A DNA stretch of 27,436 nt from positions 1-27,436 of the forward strand of contig CAKSUQ010000026.1 of NCBI GenBank assembly GCA_934502625.1, written 5' to 3'. Positions 1 through 7,148 of this stretch are shown here, one piece after another (the stretch's first letter is position 1; each line of letters begins with the position of its first letter). The DNA is from an uncultured Gemmiger sp. (GTDB taxonomy: Bacteria; Bacillota; Clostridia; Oscillospirales; Ruminococcaceae). The notes beneath the pieces are model-generated. The model made no database searches and was not told the DNA's origin. It worked only from the letters and a program-made list of their open reading frames with translations. Made by a program: the position numbers and the translations under genes.

Positions 1-4
1 AAAG

Positions 5-31
5 TTTTTTGAAGAAGTTTTCTTCAAAAAA
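5..31. repeat. Perfect 12-bp inverted repeat
   Basis: Two perfect 12-base arms (TTTTTTGAAGAA at 5-16 and its complement at 20-31) are separated by 3 bases. The structure could be the terminator hairpin of a gene beyond the left edge, since the arms are flanked by A/T runs, but no such gene is visible. Sequence-only call; function inferred. Confidence 0.5.
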
Positions 32-62
32 CGCGTACAAGCTGTAGGTATAGGCTTCAGCG

Positions 63-95
63 GCTGTCGCCGCGGGGGATGCCCCGCGAGACAGC
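63..95. repeat. GC-rich nested hairpin, repeat-like
   Basis: GCTGTC (63-68) pairs with GACAGC (90-95), and inside it CGCGGGG (71-77) pairs with CCCCGCG (82-88) around a GATG loop. There is no T-run after it, so it does not look like a terminator. A second GC-rich fragment at about 225-249 ends in CCCTAC and resembles the variable-core hairpin units seen further right. The rest of 96-250 shows no gene; it holds a tandem TTTTTTCGA motif near 133-150. Confidence 0.4.
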
Positions 96-250
96 TTGAT
101 TATATTACCACAGCCCGCAACTCTTGTCAACAGGTTTTTTCGATTTTTTCGACAACTTTTGATCGTGATTTTTGGGCAGGGTGTATATGGGGGTACGGGG
201 CGGAGAAGGGCACAAATTGTGGTGGCGGGGTCAAGCCCCCTCCCTACCGT

Positions 251-282
251 ATAAGAAAAAGGGAGCAGCTGATGCTGCTCCC
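251..282 (-). terminator. Intrinsic terminator of the DUF1846 gene
   Basis: GGGAGCAG (261-268) pairs with CTGCTCCC (275-282) around a 6-base loop. On the minus strand the hairpin is followed by TTTTTCTTAT (260-251). It lies 8 bases beyond the stop codon of the minus-strand gene ending at 290. Confidence 0.85.
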
Positions 283-289
283 GGTGGGT

Positions 290-1780
290 TTACTTTTTAT
301 GGTACATGCGGTCGTCTTCTTCGTAGGTCGGTTCGCAGGTCAGGTACATGCCCAGCTTTTTCAGGGTGTCGCTGTCGACGCTGGAGAGGATGACCGTGGA
401 GTGCATATCGCAGCCCTTCAGGTTAGGGATCTGTTCCATAGCCTTGGCGGCGTACTCATTCTCGGAAACCGAGCTGGACAGCGCGATCAGAATCTCGTCG
501 GTGTGCAGGCGGGGGTTCTTGCTGCCCAAGTAGTTCGTTTTCAGCGTTTGGATCGGCTCGATAGCATGCGCCGAGACAAGATCAATTTCCTGATCGATAC
601 CTGCCAGCTTTTTCAGCGCATTCAAGAGTGCCGAGGACGCCGCGCCCAGCAGAGGGCCGGTCTTGCCGGTGACGATCGTACCGTCAGACAGCTCGATGGC
701 CGCCGCAGGCTTGCCGTCGGTCGCTTCGGACATAGCATGGGCGCGCTTTTCTACTTCGCGCTCACCCAGCGCGATGCCGGCCTGATTCATCAGCAGTTCC
801 AGCTTGAAGCGCTCCTGCTTGACGATGCCGCTGACCTTCTGGTCGCAGAGGCACTTGAAATAGCGCCGCACGATCTCGTTCAGCGACGCTTCGCGGCAGA
901 CCTCATCATCGACGATACAATTGCCAGCCATGTTGACGCCCATATCCGTGGGCGAACGGTAAGGGCTCTTGCCCGCGATCAGCTCGAACATTGCATTGAC
1001 GACCGGGAAAATCTCAACGTCGCGGTTGTAGTTGACCGTCGTCTCGCCGTAGGCTTCGAGATGGAACGGGTCGATCATATTGACGTCGTTCAAATCAGCA
1101 GTCGCGGCCTCATAGGCGAGGTTGACCGGGTGCTTCAGCGGCAGGTTCCAGATGGGGAAGGTCTCGAACTTGGCGTAGCCCGCCTTGACCCCGCGCTTGT
1201 ACTCATGGTACAGCTGGGACAGGCAGACCGCCATCTTGCCGCTGCCGGGGCCGGGCGCGGTGATGACCACCAGCGGGCGCTCGGTCTCGATGTACTCGTT
1301 TTTGCCATAGCCATTGTCGCTGACGATGTTCGCCACATCGTTGGGGTAGCCGGGGATTTTGTAGTGGCGGAAGGTGCGGATGCCCAGCCCCTTGAGCTTC
1401 TGCTCGAAGGCGGTGACCTCCGGCGCGTCGGTGTACTTCGTCACGCAGACGCTGCCCACAAACAGGCCAACGCCCTGAAAGGCGTCGATCAGGCGCAGCA
1501 CGTCGACATCGTAGGTGATGCCGTAGTCGCCGCGCATCTTGTTGGCAACGATGTCCTCGGCACTGATGACGATGACGACCTCGGCCTGCTCCTTCAGCTG
1601 CAAAAGCATCTGCAGCTTGGAGTCAGGCTGGAAGCCCGGCAGCACGCGGGACGCATGGTAATCGTCGAACAGCTTGCCGCCGAATTCCAGATACAGCTTG
1701 TTGTCGAACTGGGCGATACGCTCCCGGATATGGGCAGACTGCATCGCAAGGTATTTGTCGTTATCAAATCCGATTTTCAT
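290..1780 (-). CDS. DUF1846 (UPF0371) family protein
   Basis: This 496-residue protein matches the DUF1846/UPF0371 family, common in Firmicutes, over its whole expected length of about 500 residues. It opens with MKIGFDNDKYLAMQS and carries the conserved glycine-rich stretch ITAPGPGSGKMA about a third of the way in, which resembles a nucleotide-binding loop. The family is cytosolic and its biochemical role is not settled, so none is assigned. The ATG start at 1780 is supported by a GGGGA ribosome binding site about 5 bases upstream. The gene is monocistronic: it has its own sigma-A promoter (1822-1850) and its own terminator (251-282). The long open frames on the opposite strand are shadows of GC-rich codon use. 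Family assignment is from memory of conserved sequence and is firm. Confidence 0.93.
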   Translation of the reverse strand: MKIGFDNDKYLAMQSAHIRERIAQFDNKLYLEFGGKLFDDYHASRVLPGFQPDSKLQMLLQLKEQAEVVIVISAEDIVANKMRGDYGITYDVDVLRLIDAFQGVGLFVGSVCVTKYTDAPEVTAFEQKLKGLGIRTFRHYKIPGYPNDVANIVSDNGYGKNEYIETERPLVVITAPGPGSGKMAVCLSQLYHEYKRGVKAGYAKFETFPIWNLPLKHPVNLAYEAATADLNDVNMIDPFHLEAYGETTVNYNRDVEIFPVVNAMFELIAGKSPYRSPTDMGVNMAGNCIVDDEVCREASLNEIVRRYFKCLCDQKVSGIVKQERFKLELLMNQAGIALGEREVEKRAHAMSEATDGKPAAAIELSDGTIVTGKTGPLLGAASSALLNALKKLAGIDQEIDLVSAHAIEPIQTLKTNYLGSKNPRLHTDEILIALSSSVSENEYAAKAMEQIPNLKGCDMHSTVILSSVDSDTLKKLGMYLTCEPTYEEDDRMYHKK

Positions 1781-1821
1781 CTACATTCCCCTTTTTCCTG
1801 TCATAAAACCAATACGGATTA

Positions 1822-1850
1822 AGTATAGCATTTTTCGCAGCGGGGTGCAA
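1822..1850 (-). promoter_or_regulatory. Sigma-A promoter of the DUF1846 gene
   Basis: On the minus strand, TTGCAC (1850-1845) and TATACT (1827-1822) are separated by 17 bases, with TGC directly before the -10 box (extended -10). The -35 box touches the point where recognisable coding sequence of the rightward pseudogene remnant begins. Confidence 0.75.
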
Positions 1851-1865
1851 TGGCCTTTTGTGTGA

Positions 1866-2030
1866 TTCGGCGCGCTTTCCTGGCCGGAGCAGGCCCTGCG
1901 CGCGAATATCATCGCGCAGGTCAGCCTTGCGCTGAACCGTATCTGGACAGAGTGGTACCCCAGCCGGGGCTACAGCTTCAACATCACGGGGTCGCCGGGG
2001 TACGATCAGGCCTACGTCAACGGACGCACG
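1866..2030 (+). pseudogene. Remnant of the N-terminal SpoIID-like domain, start lost
   Basis: In the same frame as the gene that follows, 1866-2030 translates to conserved family sequence (SWPEQALRANIIAQVSLALN, then RIWTEWYPSRGYSFNITG). In relatives I know, this sits about 45-50 residues into a SpoIID-like N-terminal domain, normally just after a motif like SSEIYPT. Here an in-frame TGA at 1863 precedes it, and no ATG, GTG or TTG occurs in frame before 2031. An ATG at 1850 is in another frame. The true 5' end has therefore been deleted or replaced. Reading of the sequence is direct; the missing length is inferred from recalled homologues. Confidence 0.7.
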
Positions 2031-3935
2031 GTGTTCGCGGTCATGGAGAGGCTGACCGCCGAGCTGTTCAATACCTTCGTGCAGCGCAGCGGCGACGCCG
2101 AGCCGTATTTCACCGAATACTGCGACGGCAAGACCGTCACCTGCCCCGGCATGAAGCAGTGGGGCACGGTCGACCGCGCGAACGAGGGCATGAACGCGCT
2201 GCAAATCCTGCGGTACTACTACGGCAACCGCGTGCAGCTTGTCACGACCGACAACATCGCGGCCATCCCATCCAGCTATCCCGGCAGCCCGCTGCGGCGC
2301 GGCAGCACCGGCACGAATGTGCGCATCCTCCAAAAGCAGCTGTCCCGCATTTCGAAAGACTACCCGTCCTTCGGCAAGCCCTCCGTCACGGGGACGTTCG
2401 ACGAGGCGACCGAGAGCAGCGTGAAGAAATTCCAGAAGCAGTTCGGCCTGACGGCGGACGGCATCGTCGGCAAGGCAACGTGGTACAAAATCAGCTATAT
2501 CTACGTCAGCGTCAAAAACCTCGCCGAGCTGACAAGCGAGGGCGAGACCGCCGAGGGCACCCAGAGCGTGGGCGGCTGGCCGGGCACGGTGCTGCGGCGC
2601 GGGTCGACGGGCAGCAGCGTCGAACAGGTGCAGTTCTGGCTGTCGGATCTGGCGCAGTTTGATGCGTCGCTGCCCGGCGTGACCGTCGACGGCCGCTACG
2701 GCGCGACGACCGAGCGCGCGGTGCGGGCGTTCCAGCAAAAGCAGCACCTGACGGCGGACGGAGTCGTCGGGCAGACGACATGGAAGGCGCTGTACGCCGC
2801 GTGGGTCGACGCGCAGAGCGACCTTGGCGGCACGGCGTGGCCGGGGATGGTGCTGCGGCGCGGCGATACCGGGATGGAGGTGCGGCTCATCCAGTTCTGG
2901 CTGCGGCTGGCAGCGGACAACTACACCGCGCTGCGTACCGTGACGGTGGACGGCAAGTTCGGCGCGGCTACAGTCAGTGCCGTGCAGGCGTTCCAGACAT
3001 TGTTCGGGCTGACGAGCGACGGCGCAGTCGGGCGCAGCACATGGAACAAGCTGAAGGAGGTCGGCCTCGCTGTGGCGAACCGCATCGTCGCGCAGAACGT
3101 CGCGCCGGGGCAGTTCACCGCCACGACCCGCGCGGGCAGCAGCGGCACCGCCGTGCGTGCGGTGCAGTATTACCTGCGGCGGCTGGCGGCCTACTACAGC
3201 GACGTACCGACCGTGACAGTGGACGGCAAGTTCGGCGCAGCGACGACCCGCGCCGTCAAGGCGTGGCAGGAGCACGCCGGGCTGACCGTCGACGGCGTCG
3301 TCGGGCGGCTGACATTCCAGAGCCTCTACGACGCGGCGCTGGCGCTGGACGCCAGCGGCCCCGTGGTGCGTACCGTCAGCCTGCCGACTCCGGACAAGGC
3401 GCTGCGCCCCGGCGACACCGGCGCGGAGGTGCTGCGGCTGAACCAGATGCTGCTGTTCTTAAGCCAGTGGATCCCGGAGATCAACTTCACGACCAACGCC
3501 GTCGGCAGCGACTTTGACCCGGAGCTGGAGATTGCCGTGCGCAGCGCGCAGCGGTATTTCGGGCTGAGCGAGACGGGCATCGTCACCGCCGCCGACTGGC
3601 TGACCTTCCGCGACGCTGCCGAGCAGCTGCTGGCCGCCAGCCCCGCCGGGGCAAGCCCGGAGCCGGGCGGCGTCTGGCCTGCCGGAGCGCTGGCGCTGGG
3701 CAGCGCGGGCGCTGCGGTCTTGCAGGTGCAGAAGTGGCTGAACGCCGTGGCCGCCGCCGACCAGACCGCGAATTTCGTGCCGGAGACCGGGCAGTTCGAC
3801 GCCGCGACGCAGGCCGCGCTGGAAAGCTACCAGCTGACCGCCGGGCTGGAACCGCTGGGCGTCGTCGACGCCGACACATGGGAGAGCCTGCGCCTCGCCG
3901 CGCAGAGCCTTTGCCGCGAATGTCAGGAGGGATAA
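2031..3935 (+). CDS. Six-repeat peptidoglycan-binding protein, N-terminally truncated
   Basis: The frame from the first available start (GTG 2031, weak ribosome binding site) encodes 634 residues. Residues 1-80 are the end of a SpoIID-like domain (CDGKTVTCPGMKQWGT, then LQILRYYYGNRVQ). Six PG_binding_1 repeats follow at about 83-155, 182-257, 269-343, 362-435, 453-533 and 548-625. Repeats 1-4 keep the pattern G[SD][TS]G...V..[VI]Q and DG[KR][FY]GA.T...V..[FW]Q; repeats 5 and 6 are more divergent. The family is thought to bind cell wall or spore cortex in Clostridia. Coding sequence similar to the family continues upstream of the start without an initiator, so the gene is probably a 5'-truncated pseudogene or very poorly translated, although the 3' 1.9 kb is intact. 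The next gene starts 3 bp after its stop, so both may have lost their promoter. Confidence 0.75.
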   Translation: MFAVMERLTAELFNTFVQRSGDAEPYFTEYCDGKTVTCPGMKQWGTVDRANEGMNALQILRYYYGNRVQLVTTDNIAAIPSSYPGSPLRRGSTGTNVRILQKQLSRISKDYPSFGKPSVTGTFDEATESSVKKFQKQFGLTADGIVGKATWYKISYIYVSVKNLAELTSEGETAEGTQSVGGWPGTVLRRGSTGSSVEQVQFWLSDLAQFDASLPGVTVDGRYGATTERAVRAFQQKQHLTADGVVGQTTWKALYAAWVDAQSDLGGTAWPGMVLRRGDTGMEVRLIQFWLRLAADNYTALRTVTVDGKFGAATVSAVQAFQTLFGLTSDGAVGRSTWNKLKEVGLAVANRIVAQNVAPGQFTATTRAGSSGTAVRAVQYYLRRLAAYYSDVPTVTVDGKFGAATTRAVKAWQEHAGLTVDGVVGRLTFQSLYDAALALDASGPVVRTVSLPTPDKALRPGDTGAEVLRLNQMLLFLSQWIPEINFTTNAVGSDFDPELEIAVRSAQRYFGLSETGIVTAADWLTFRDAAEQLLAASPAGASPEPGGVWPAGALALGSAGAAVLQVQKWLNAVAAADQTANFVPETGQFDAATQAALESYQLTAGLEPLGVVDADTWESLRLAAQSLCRECQEG

Positions 3936-3938
3936 CGC

Positions 3939-4628
3939 ATGCCAAAGGTCTATGTTTACGATTCCTACGACAACAAATTTTTCCGCTATGATTTAAGCGA
4001 GAACGACCCTATGCCCTACAGCACCAACACAACACTGCGTGTGCGGGAGTTCCGCGGGTCAAGCAAGGCGAACGTCCTATGGACGACGACCGCCGCCATG
4101 GAGGCGTGGAACCTGACCCGCCGCACCTACGGCAGCGGCATCCCGGTGGGGTACGCGTTCAAGCGCATCTGGGAGGGTGGCCACGGCACGACGAGCCAGC
4201 ACTACGCGGGTGTAGCGTTCGATGTCGGGCAGAGTACGACCGCTGCGAACCGCCGCAGAATTTACAACGCCGCCGCGCGAACCGGCGCGTGGGGCTATGT
4301 GGAGCCACTGTCGATGACACCGACATGGGTACACTTTGACCGGCGGTACGGCAAGCCCGCATGCCGCAACACGACAGCGGGCTACCCTACCCTGCGGCGC
4401 GGCAATCGCAGCACCTATGTGCTGATTTTGCAGGACGCGCTGAACGCGCTGGGGTATTCGACAAACACGCTGGACGGAATCTTCGGTCAGGCGACCGAAA
4501 GCGCGCTGAAAGCCTGCCAGCGGCGGTTCAGCCTGACAGCGGACGGTGTCTGCGGCTGCGCCAGCTGGAAAAAAATCACTGCGGCGACGGTGGGCATCGG
4601 CCGAACGGCGACGGTGATCGATGCATAA
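3939..4628 (+). CDS. M15-family D-Ala peptidase with peptidoglycan-binding domain
   Basis: The 229-residue protein has a Peptidase M15A-like zinc domain. SQHYAGVAFDVG gives H88 and D95 and WVHFD gives H132, the expected zinc ligands of the SxHxxGxAxD...H pattern. A single PG_binding_1 domain follows (about 147-213). Such enzymes cleave D-Ala peptide crosslinks or stem peptides in the cell wall. No signal peptide is visible: the N-terminus (MPKVYVYDSYDNKFF) is polar, as is usual for this Clostridia family, so how it reaches the wall is unclear. The start is supported by an AGGAGGG ribosome binding site, which lies inside the end of the upstream gene. The 3-bp gap suggests co-transcription and translational coupling with the truncated binding protein. 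Function by family; substrate not proven. Confidence 0.85.
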   Translation: MPKVYVYDSYDNKFFRYDLSENDPMPYSTNTTLRVREFRGSSKANVLWTTTAAMEAWNLTRRTYGSGIPVGYAFKRIWEGGHGTTSQHYAGVAFDVGQSTTAANRRRIYNAAARTGAWGYVEPLSMTPTWVHFDRRYGKPACRNTTAGYPTLRRGNRSTYVLILQDALNALGYSTNTLDGIFGQATESALKACQRRFSLTADGVCGCASWKKITAATVGIGRTATVIDA

Positions 4629-4631
4629 ATC

Positions 4632-4660
4632 TTGCACAGCGGCGCAATGTGCCGTATAAT
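4632..4660 (+). promoter_or_regulatory. Sigma-A promoter of the nitroreductase gene
   Basis: TTGCAC (4632-4637) and a consensus TATAAT (4655-4660) are separated by exactly 17 bases. The box pair uses the same -35 hexamer as the DUF1846 promoter. Confidence 0.75.
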
Positions 4661-4692
4661 GCAAAGTATACTATAATAAGGAAGTGTCACCC

Positions 4693-5268
4693 ATGAATAT
4701 GATGAAATTTCTACGCGGCCGCCGCACCTACCGCCGGTTCGAGCAGCGTCCCGTTGCGCCCGAAATTTTAACCGAGGCCGTCGACGCGGCGCGCATTGCC
4801 AGCTGCGGTGCAAACCGCCAGACCGTGCGCTATATCATCGTCGAGAGTGCCGACGCCGTGGCCGCCGTGCAGCCGCTGGTGCATTGGGCGGCGTATCTGC
4901 CGCCGGAGCAGGGTGCGCCGAAACCCGACGAGCTGCCCACCGCGTTCATCGCAATTTTGCAGGACGACAACCTGCCCGGCGCAAGCGATGTGGACGTCGG
5001 CCTTGCCTTGGGCAGCCTGACCGCCGCCGCATGGGCGCACGGCGTGGGCAGCTGCATCATGGGTGCGATCAACCGTCCCGCGCTAACGGAACTGCTGGCC
5101 TTGCCGGAGGGTGTGCGGCTGTGCTATATGGTAGCGCTGGGGTATCCCACCCACGAGAGCCATCTCGTGCCGATGCAGGACGGGGATGTGAAGTATTATC
5201 TCGACGACAACCGCGATTTCTGCGTGCCGAAGCGCGGGATGGAGGAAGTGTTGTTGAAGAAGATGTGA
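4693..5268 (+). CDS. Nitroreductase family (FMN) oxidoreductase
   Basis: This 191-residue protein fits the compact FMN-dependent nitroreductase family. The N-terminal FLRGRRTYRRFEQRPV has the Arg-rich FMN phosphate-binding motif, and the middle (DVGLALGSLTAAAWAHGVGS) is the typical helix of the family dimer, with GSC in the usual place. These cytosolic flavoenzymes reduce nitro compounds, quinones or unsaturated substrates with NAD(P)H; the natural substrate cannot be told. I chose ATG 4693 because AAGGAAG ends 8 bases before it. A GTG at 4684 lies inside that ribosome binding site, and ATGs at 4699 and 4702 are also possible. The gene appears monocistronic, with its own promoter, reading toward a bidirectional terminator at 5553-5581. 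Confidence 0.88.
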   Translation: MNMMKFLRGRRTYRRFEQRPVAPEILTEAVDAARIASCGANRQTVRYIIVESADAVAAVQPLVHWAAYLPPEQGAPKPDELPTAFIAILQDDNLPGASDVDVGLALGSLTAAAWAHGVGSCIMGAINRPALTELLALPEGVRLCYMVALGYPTHESHLVPMQDGDVKYYLDDNRDFCVPKRGMEEVLLKKM

Positions 5269-5299
5269 TAGCGGTGTTGCATCTCGTTTCCGCTGCGTT

Positions 5300-5535
5300 G
5301 TAGGGGGCGGCGTCCTCGACGCCCCGTGAAACGTTGCGGCAGCGGGAACGCCCCACGGGCGCACACGCAGGTGCACCCCTACGTCCAACGGGATTGTGGA
5401 TACGTTGTGGGAAGCGCAACCAAAAATGGGATATGACACCGTATCCGTTATTCGTAGGGCGGGGTGCCCTCACCCCGCCGGGGGACGTTGTGGCTGCCGC
5501 AACGTTCAACGGGCGGAGCAGAGCCCCGCCCCTAC
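5300..5535. repeat. Hairpin-unit repeat cluster
   Basis: This intergenic stretch contains no gene. It holds two clear units that begin GTAGGG and end CCCCTAC: 5300-5382 (83 bp) and 5454-5535 (82 bp). Degenerate sequence lies between them. Each end forms its own hairpin with a different core, for example GGGCGGGGTGCCC pairing onward into CACCCCGCC, and GGGCGGAGCAGAGCCCCGCC. The central part shares words such as ACGTTGCGGCAG and GCCGCAACGTT. The units resemble those at 8750-8911. They are non-autonomous, as no transposase is seen. Confidence 0.65.
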
Positions 5536-5547
5536 AGTCATATAAAC

Positions 5548-5586
5548 AAAAAATCTCCGTCACCTACCCGGTGGCGGAGATTTTTG
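5548..5586. terminator. Bidirectional intrinsic terminator
   Basis: ATCTCCGTCACC (5553-5564) pairs with GGTGGCGGAGAT (5570-5581) with one G-T wobble and a 5-base loop. A-runs flank the left arm and T-runs the right, so it can stop both the nitroreductase transcript (+) and the secreted-protein transcript (-), whose stop codon is at 5598. Confidence 0.85.
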
Positions 5587-5597
5587 TTATACCTGTC

Positions 5598-6695
5598 TTA
5601 CTTCAGCGAAGCCAAATATGCGGCATTCTGGTCCGCGATCTGCTTCTGGAAGGCGGCCACGGCGGCGGCATAGGCGGCCTCGCGCTTATCGGCGGCGGCC
5701 TGTGCCTCCTTCGCGGTGGCGTACTTCGGGGTGTCGTCCACAGTCTTGCCGGGGGCGACGGCGGCGATCGCGCCGCTGCCAACGTAACCCTTGACGCCCT
5801 TCGCGCTCACGACCTCGGTGGTCGTGTTGCCGCAGGTATCGCAGACGTAAACGTTGCCCTGACGCGTCCAGTTGTGGTAGCCGCACTTCTCGCAGGTGGT
5901 GTACTCGATGCCCCAAGTGCCGTTGGCGATGGCCTCGTCGATTTCCTTCTGCTGCTCGGTGCGGGTGTCGACGGTCACAGCAGGCTCGCTGCTCTTGGCA
6001 GCGTTCTGCAGCCACGGGGCGAGGGTGTTCTCCTCGGTCGTGACAGGGGCGGCGGGCTGTGCGGTGGGCGCGGGGGTCGGGGTGGCGGCGTCATCCGCAA
6101 AGACGGCGTACAGGTTCAAGGTGTAGTCACTCTCATCAACATGGATATGCCAGAACAGGTCATCGTAAGTAATTTTGACTTGCGGCGAATCCATGACAAT
6201 GGAAAATTTGCCGTCCGCCGTGACCCACTCGGAAACCTTTTTGCCGTCAACCGTGGCGGGTGCCTCTGCCCAACCACCCTCATAGACAGCGTCGGTCTTG
6301 ACGGCGGTGGTATCGGTATAGTAGTGGACATAAACCGTCTCACCGGAAATGGGCATAAAATAGGCACTGGTGTAGCGGCCATGCCCGAAATCATCATCCA
6401 GATCAACGCCCGGACACATCCAGTCATCCAGAGAATCGTAGGTCAACTGCTGACCGGGCATAAAGTGCTGACCGTTGCACATCCAGTAGGCATAGCCGTC
6501 GGGCAGGTCAGGGACGGTCAGGTAGCCGGTGTCATCCGGGGTGATGGACATTGTATCATAGCCATCGAAATTCAGTCGGTAGGTGTACAGATAGCTTAAC
6601 GGCTTGCTGGACTTTGCAAACGCAGAGACGGGCAGGCTGACCGCAAGTGCCAGCGTACACATCACACCGGCAGCAACTTTTGTCAATTTTTTCAT
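5598..6695 (-). CDS. Secreted zinc-ribbon protein of unknown function
   Basis: I do not recognise a named family. The 365-residue product begins with a Sec signal peptide (MKKLTKVAAG, then a hydrophobic stretch; cleavage likely after AFA, residue 27). Residues 30-200 look like two beta-rich modules; the second ends YTLNLYAVFAD, reminiscent of InlB/Listeria-Bacteroides repeat domains. A Pro/Thr/Ala linker (about 202-222) follows. A four-cysteine zinc ribbon comes next (C268, C271, C285, C288, in CEKCG and CDTCG), and the C-terminal 40 residues are a charged Ala-rich helix. There is no LPXTG or second membrane segment, so it is probably released or wall-associated. ATG 6695 is chosen over an upstream ATG at 6830 because of the AAAGGAA ribosome binding site and the signal peptide. 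Its promoter contains a C10 tract that may make expression phase variable. Confidence 0.8.
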   Translation of the reverse strand: MKKLTKVAAGVMCTLALAVSLPVSAFAKSSKPLSYLYTYRLNFDGYDTMSITPDDTGYLTVPDLPDGYAYWMCNGQHFMPGQQLTYDSLDDWMCPGVDLDDDFGHGRYTSAYFMPISGETVYVHYYTDTTAVKTDAVYEGGWAEAPATVDGKKVSEWVTADGKFSIVMDSPQVKITYDDLFWHIHVDESDYTLNLYAVFADDAATPTPAPTAQPAAPVTTEENTLAPWLQNAAKSSEPAVTVDTRTEQQKEIDEAIANGTWGIEYTTCEKCGYHNWTRQGNVYVCDTCGNTTTEVVSAKGVKGYVGSGAIAAVAPGKTVDDTPKYATAKEAQAAADKREAAYAAAVAAFQKQIADQNAAYLASLK

Positions 6696-6719
6696 TCGTA
6701 TACATTCCTTTCCGAGTTT

Positions 6720-6736
6720 ATAAAGCATTGCTTTAT
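6720..6736. promoter_or_regulatory. Operator-like palindrome in the leader of the secreted-protein gene
   Basis: ATAAAGC (6720-6726), ATT and GCTTTAT (6730-6736) form a perfect 7-3-7 palindrome between the -10 box and the ribosome binding site of the leftward gene. It could be a repressor site or a small mRNA hairpin; no regulator is adjacent. Confidence 0.4.
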
Positions 6737-6744
6737 TTGCCCTC

Positions 6745-6776
6745 ATTATACCCCCCCCCCTGTCATTTTTTGTCAA
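6745..6776 (-). promoter_or_regulatory. Promoter with C10 tract in the spacer
   Basis: On the minus strand a consensus TTGACA (6776-6771) and a consensus TATAAT (6750-6745) are separated by 20 bases, of which ten (6760-6751) are an uninterrupted G run. The optimum spacer is 17, so loss of three bases from the tract would give an ideal promoter. This is the classical layout of slipped-strand phase variation. Confidence 0.7.
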
Positions 6777-6922
6777 TGGGGTGGGCGGGGGTTCGTGGGC
6801 ATGGAAAGGCATTTTCGGCAGATGGCACAAATTTTAAGGGGGATTTTTGCGGATTGGTGACAAAAAGGAGCCATTGCGGTAACAGGCACGCGGCACGGGC
6901 GCAGGAATATATCCCCCCACGC

Positions 6923-7070
6923 AAAAGGCTTCCCCCTTGAGGGGGAAGCTGGCACCGAAGGTGACTGATGAGGGGCGGGTGTGCTGATGTTGCCCGGTAA
7001 AGGGTTGCTGCGGAAGGTTCGCCCCTCATCCGGCGCTGCGCGCCACCTTCCCCCTGGGGGGGAAGGCTTT
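6923..7070. repeat. MITE-like element with about 48-bp imperfect inverted ends
   Basis: The left arm (about 6928-6977, from GCTTCCCCC to GATGAGGGGCG) is an imperfect inverse of the right arm (about 7020-7067, from CGCCCCTCATC to GGGAAGGC). Each arm carries its own outer hairpin (CTTCCCCCTTGAGGGGGAAG on the left). About 42 bp separate the arms. No open frame or transposase lies inside. It fills most of the 453-bp gap between the secreted-protein gene and the GH13 gene; the remainder (6777-6922) shows nothing identifiable. Confidence 0.65.
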
Positions 7071-7087
7071 GGGGAGGGCGGCAGCCC

Positions 7088-7129
7088 ACAAAAAACGCCC
7101 TCGCTGCGGATCGATGCAGCGAGGGCGTT
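7088..7129 (-). terminator. Intrinsic terminator of the GH13 gene
   Basis: A perfect 14-bp stem (AACGCCCTCGCTGC, 7094-7107, with its complement at 7116-7129) and 8-base loop are followed on the minus strand by a T-run ending at 7088. It lies 19 bases beyond the stop codon at 7149. Confidence 0.88.
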
Positions 7130-7148
7130 CCTTATTACAATAGTATAA

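Noticed and set aside
272..1822. 516-codon open frame antisense to the DUF1846 gene
   Set aside because: It mirrors the real gene, reads as Asp/Val/Leu/Gln-rich sequence with no family motifs, and is explained by GC-rich codon bias.
1850..2662. ATG-started frame ahead of the peptidoglycan-binding gene
   Set aside because: Its product is Arg-rich and unrelated to the family, while another frame gives conserved sequence from 1866 on; its ATG overlaps the -35 box of the opposite promoter.
1764..3275. 503-codon minus-strand frame opposite the peptidoglycan-binding repeats
   Set aside because: Composition is Arg/Ala/His-rich shadow sequence; the plus strand encodes six recognisable domains.
5300..5535. 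CRISPR array or tandem repeat
   Set aside because: The units are hairpin-ended elements of about 80 bp without regular short repeats and spacers, and no cas gene is nearby.
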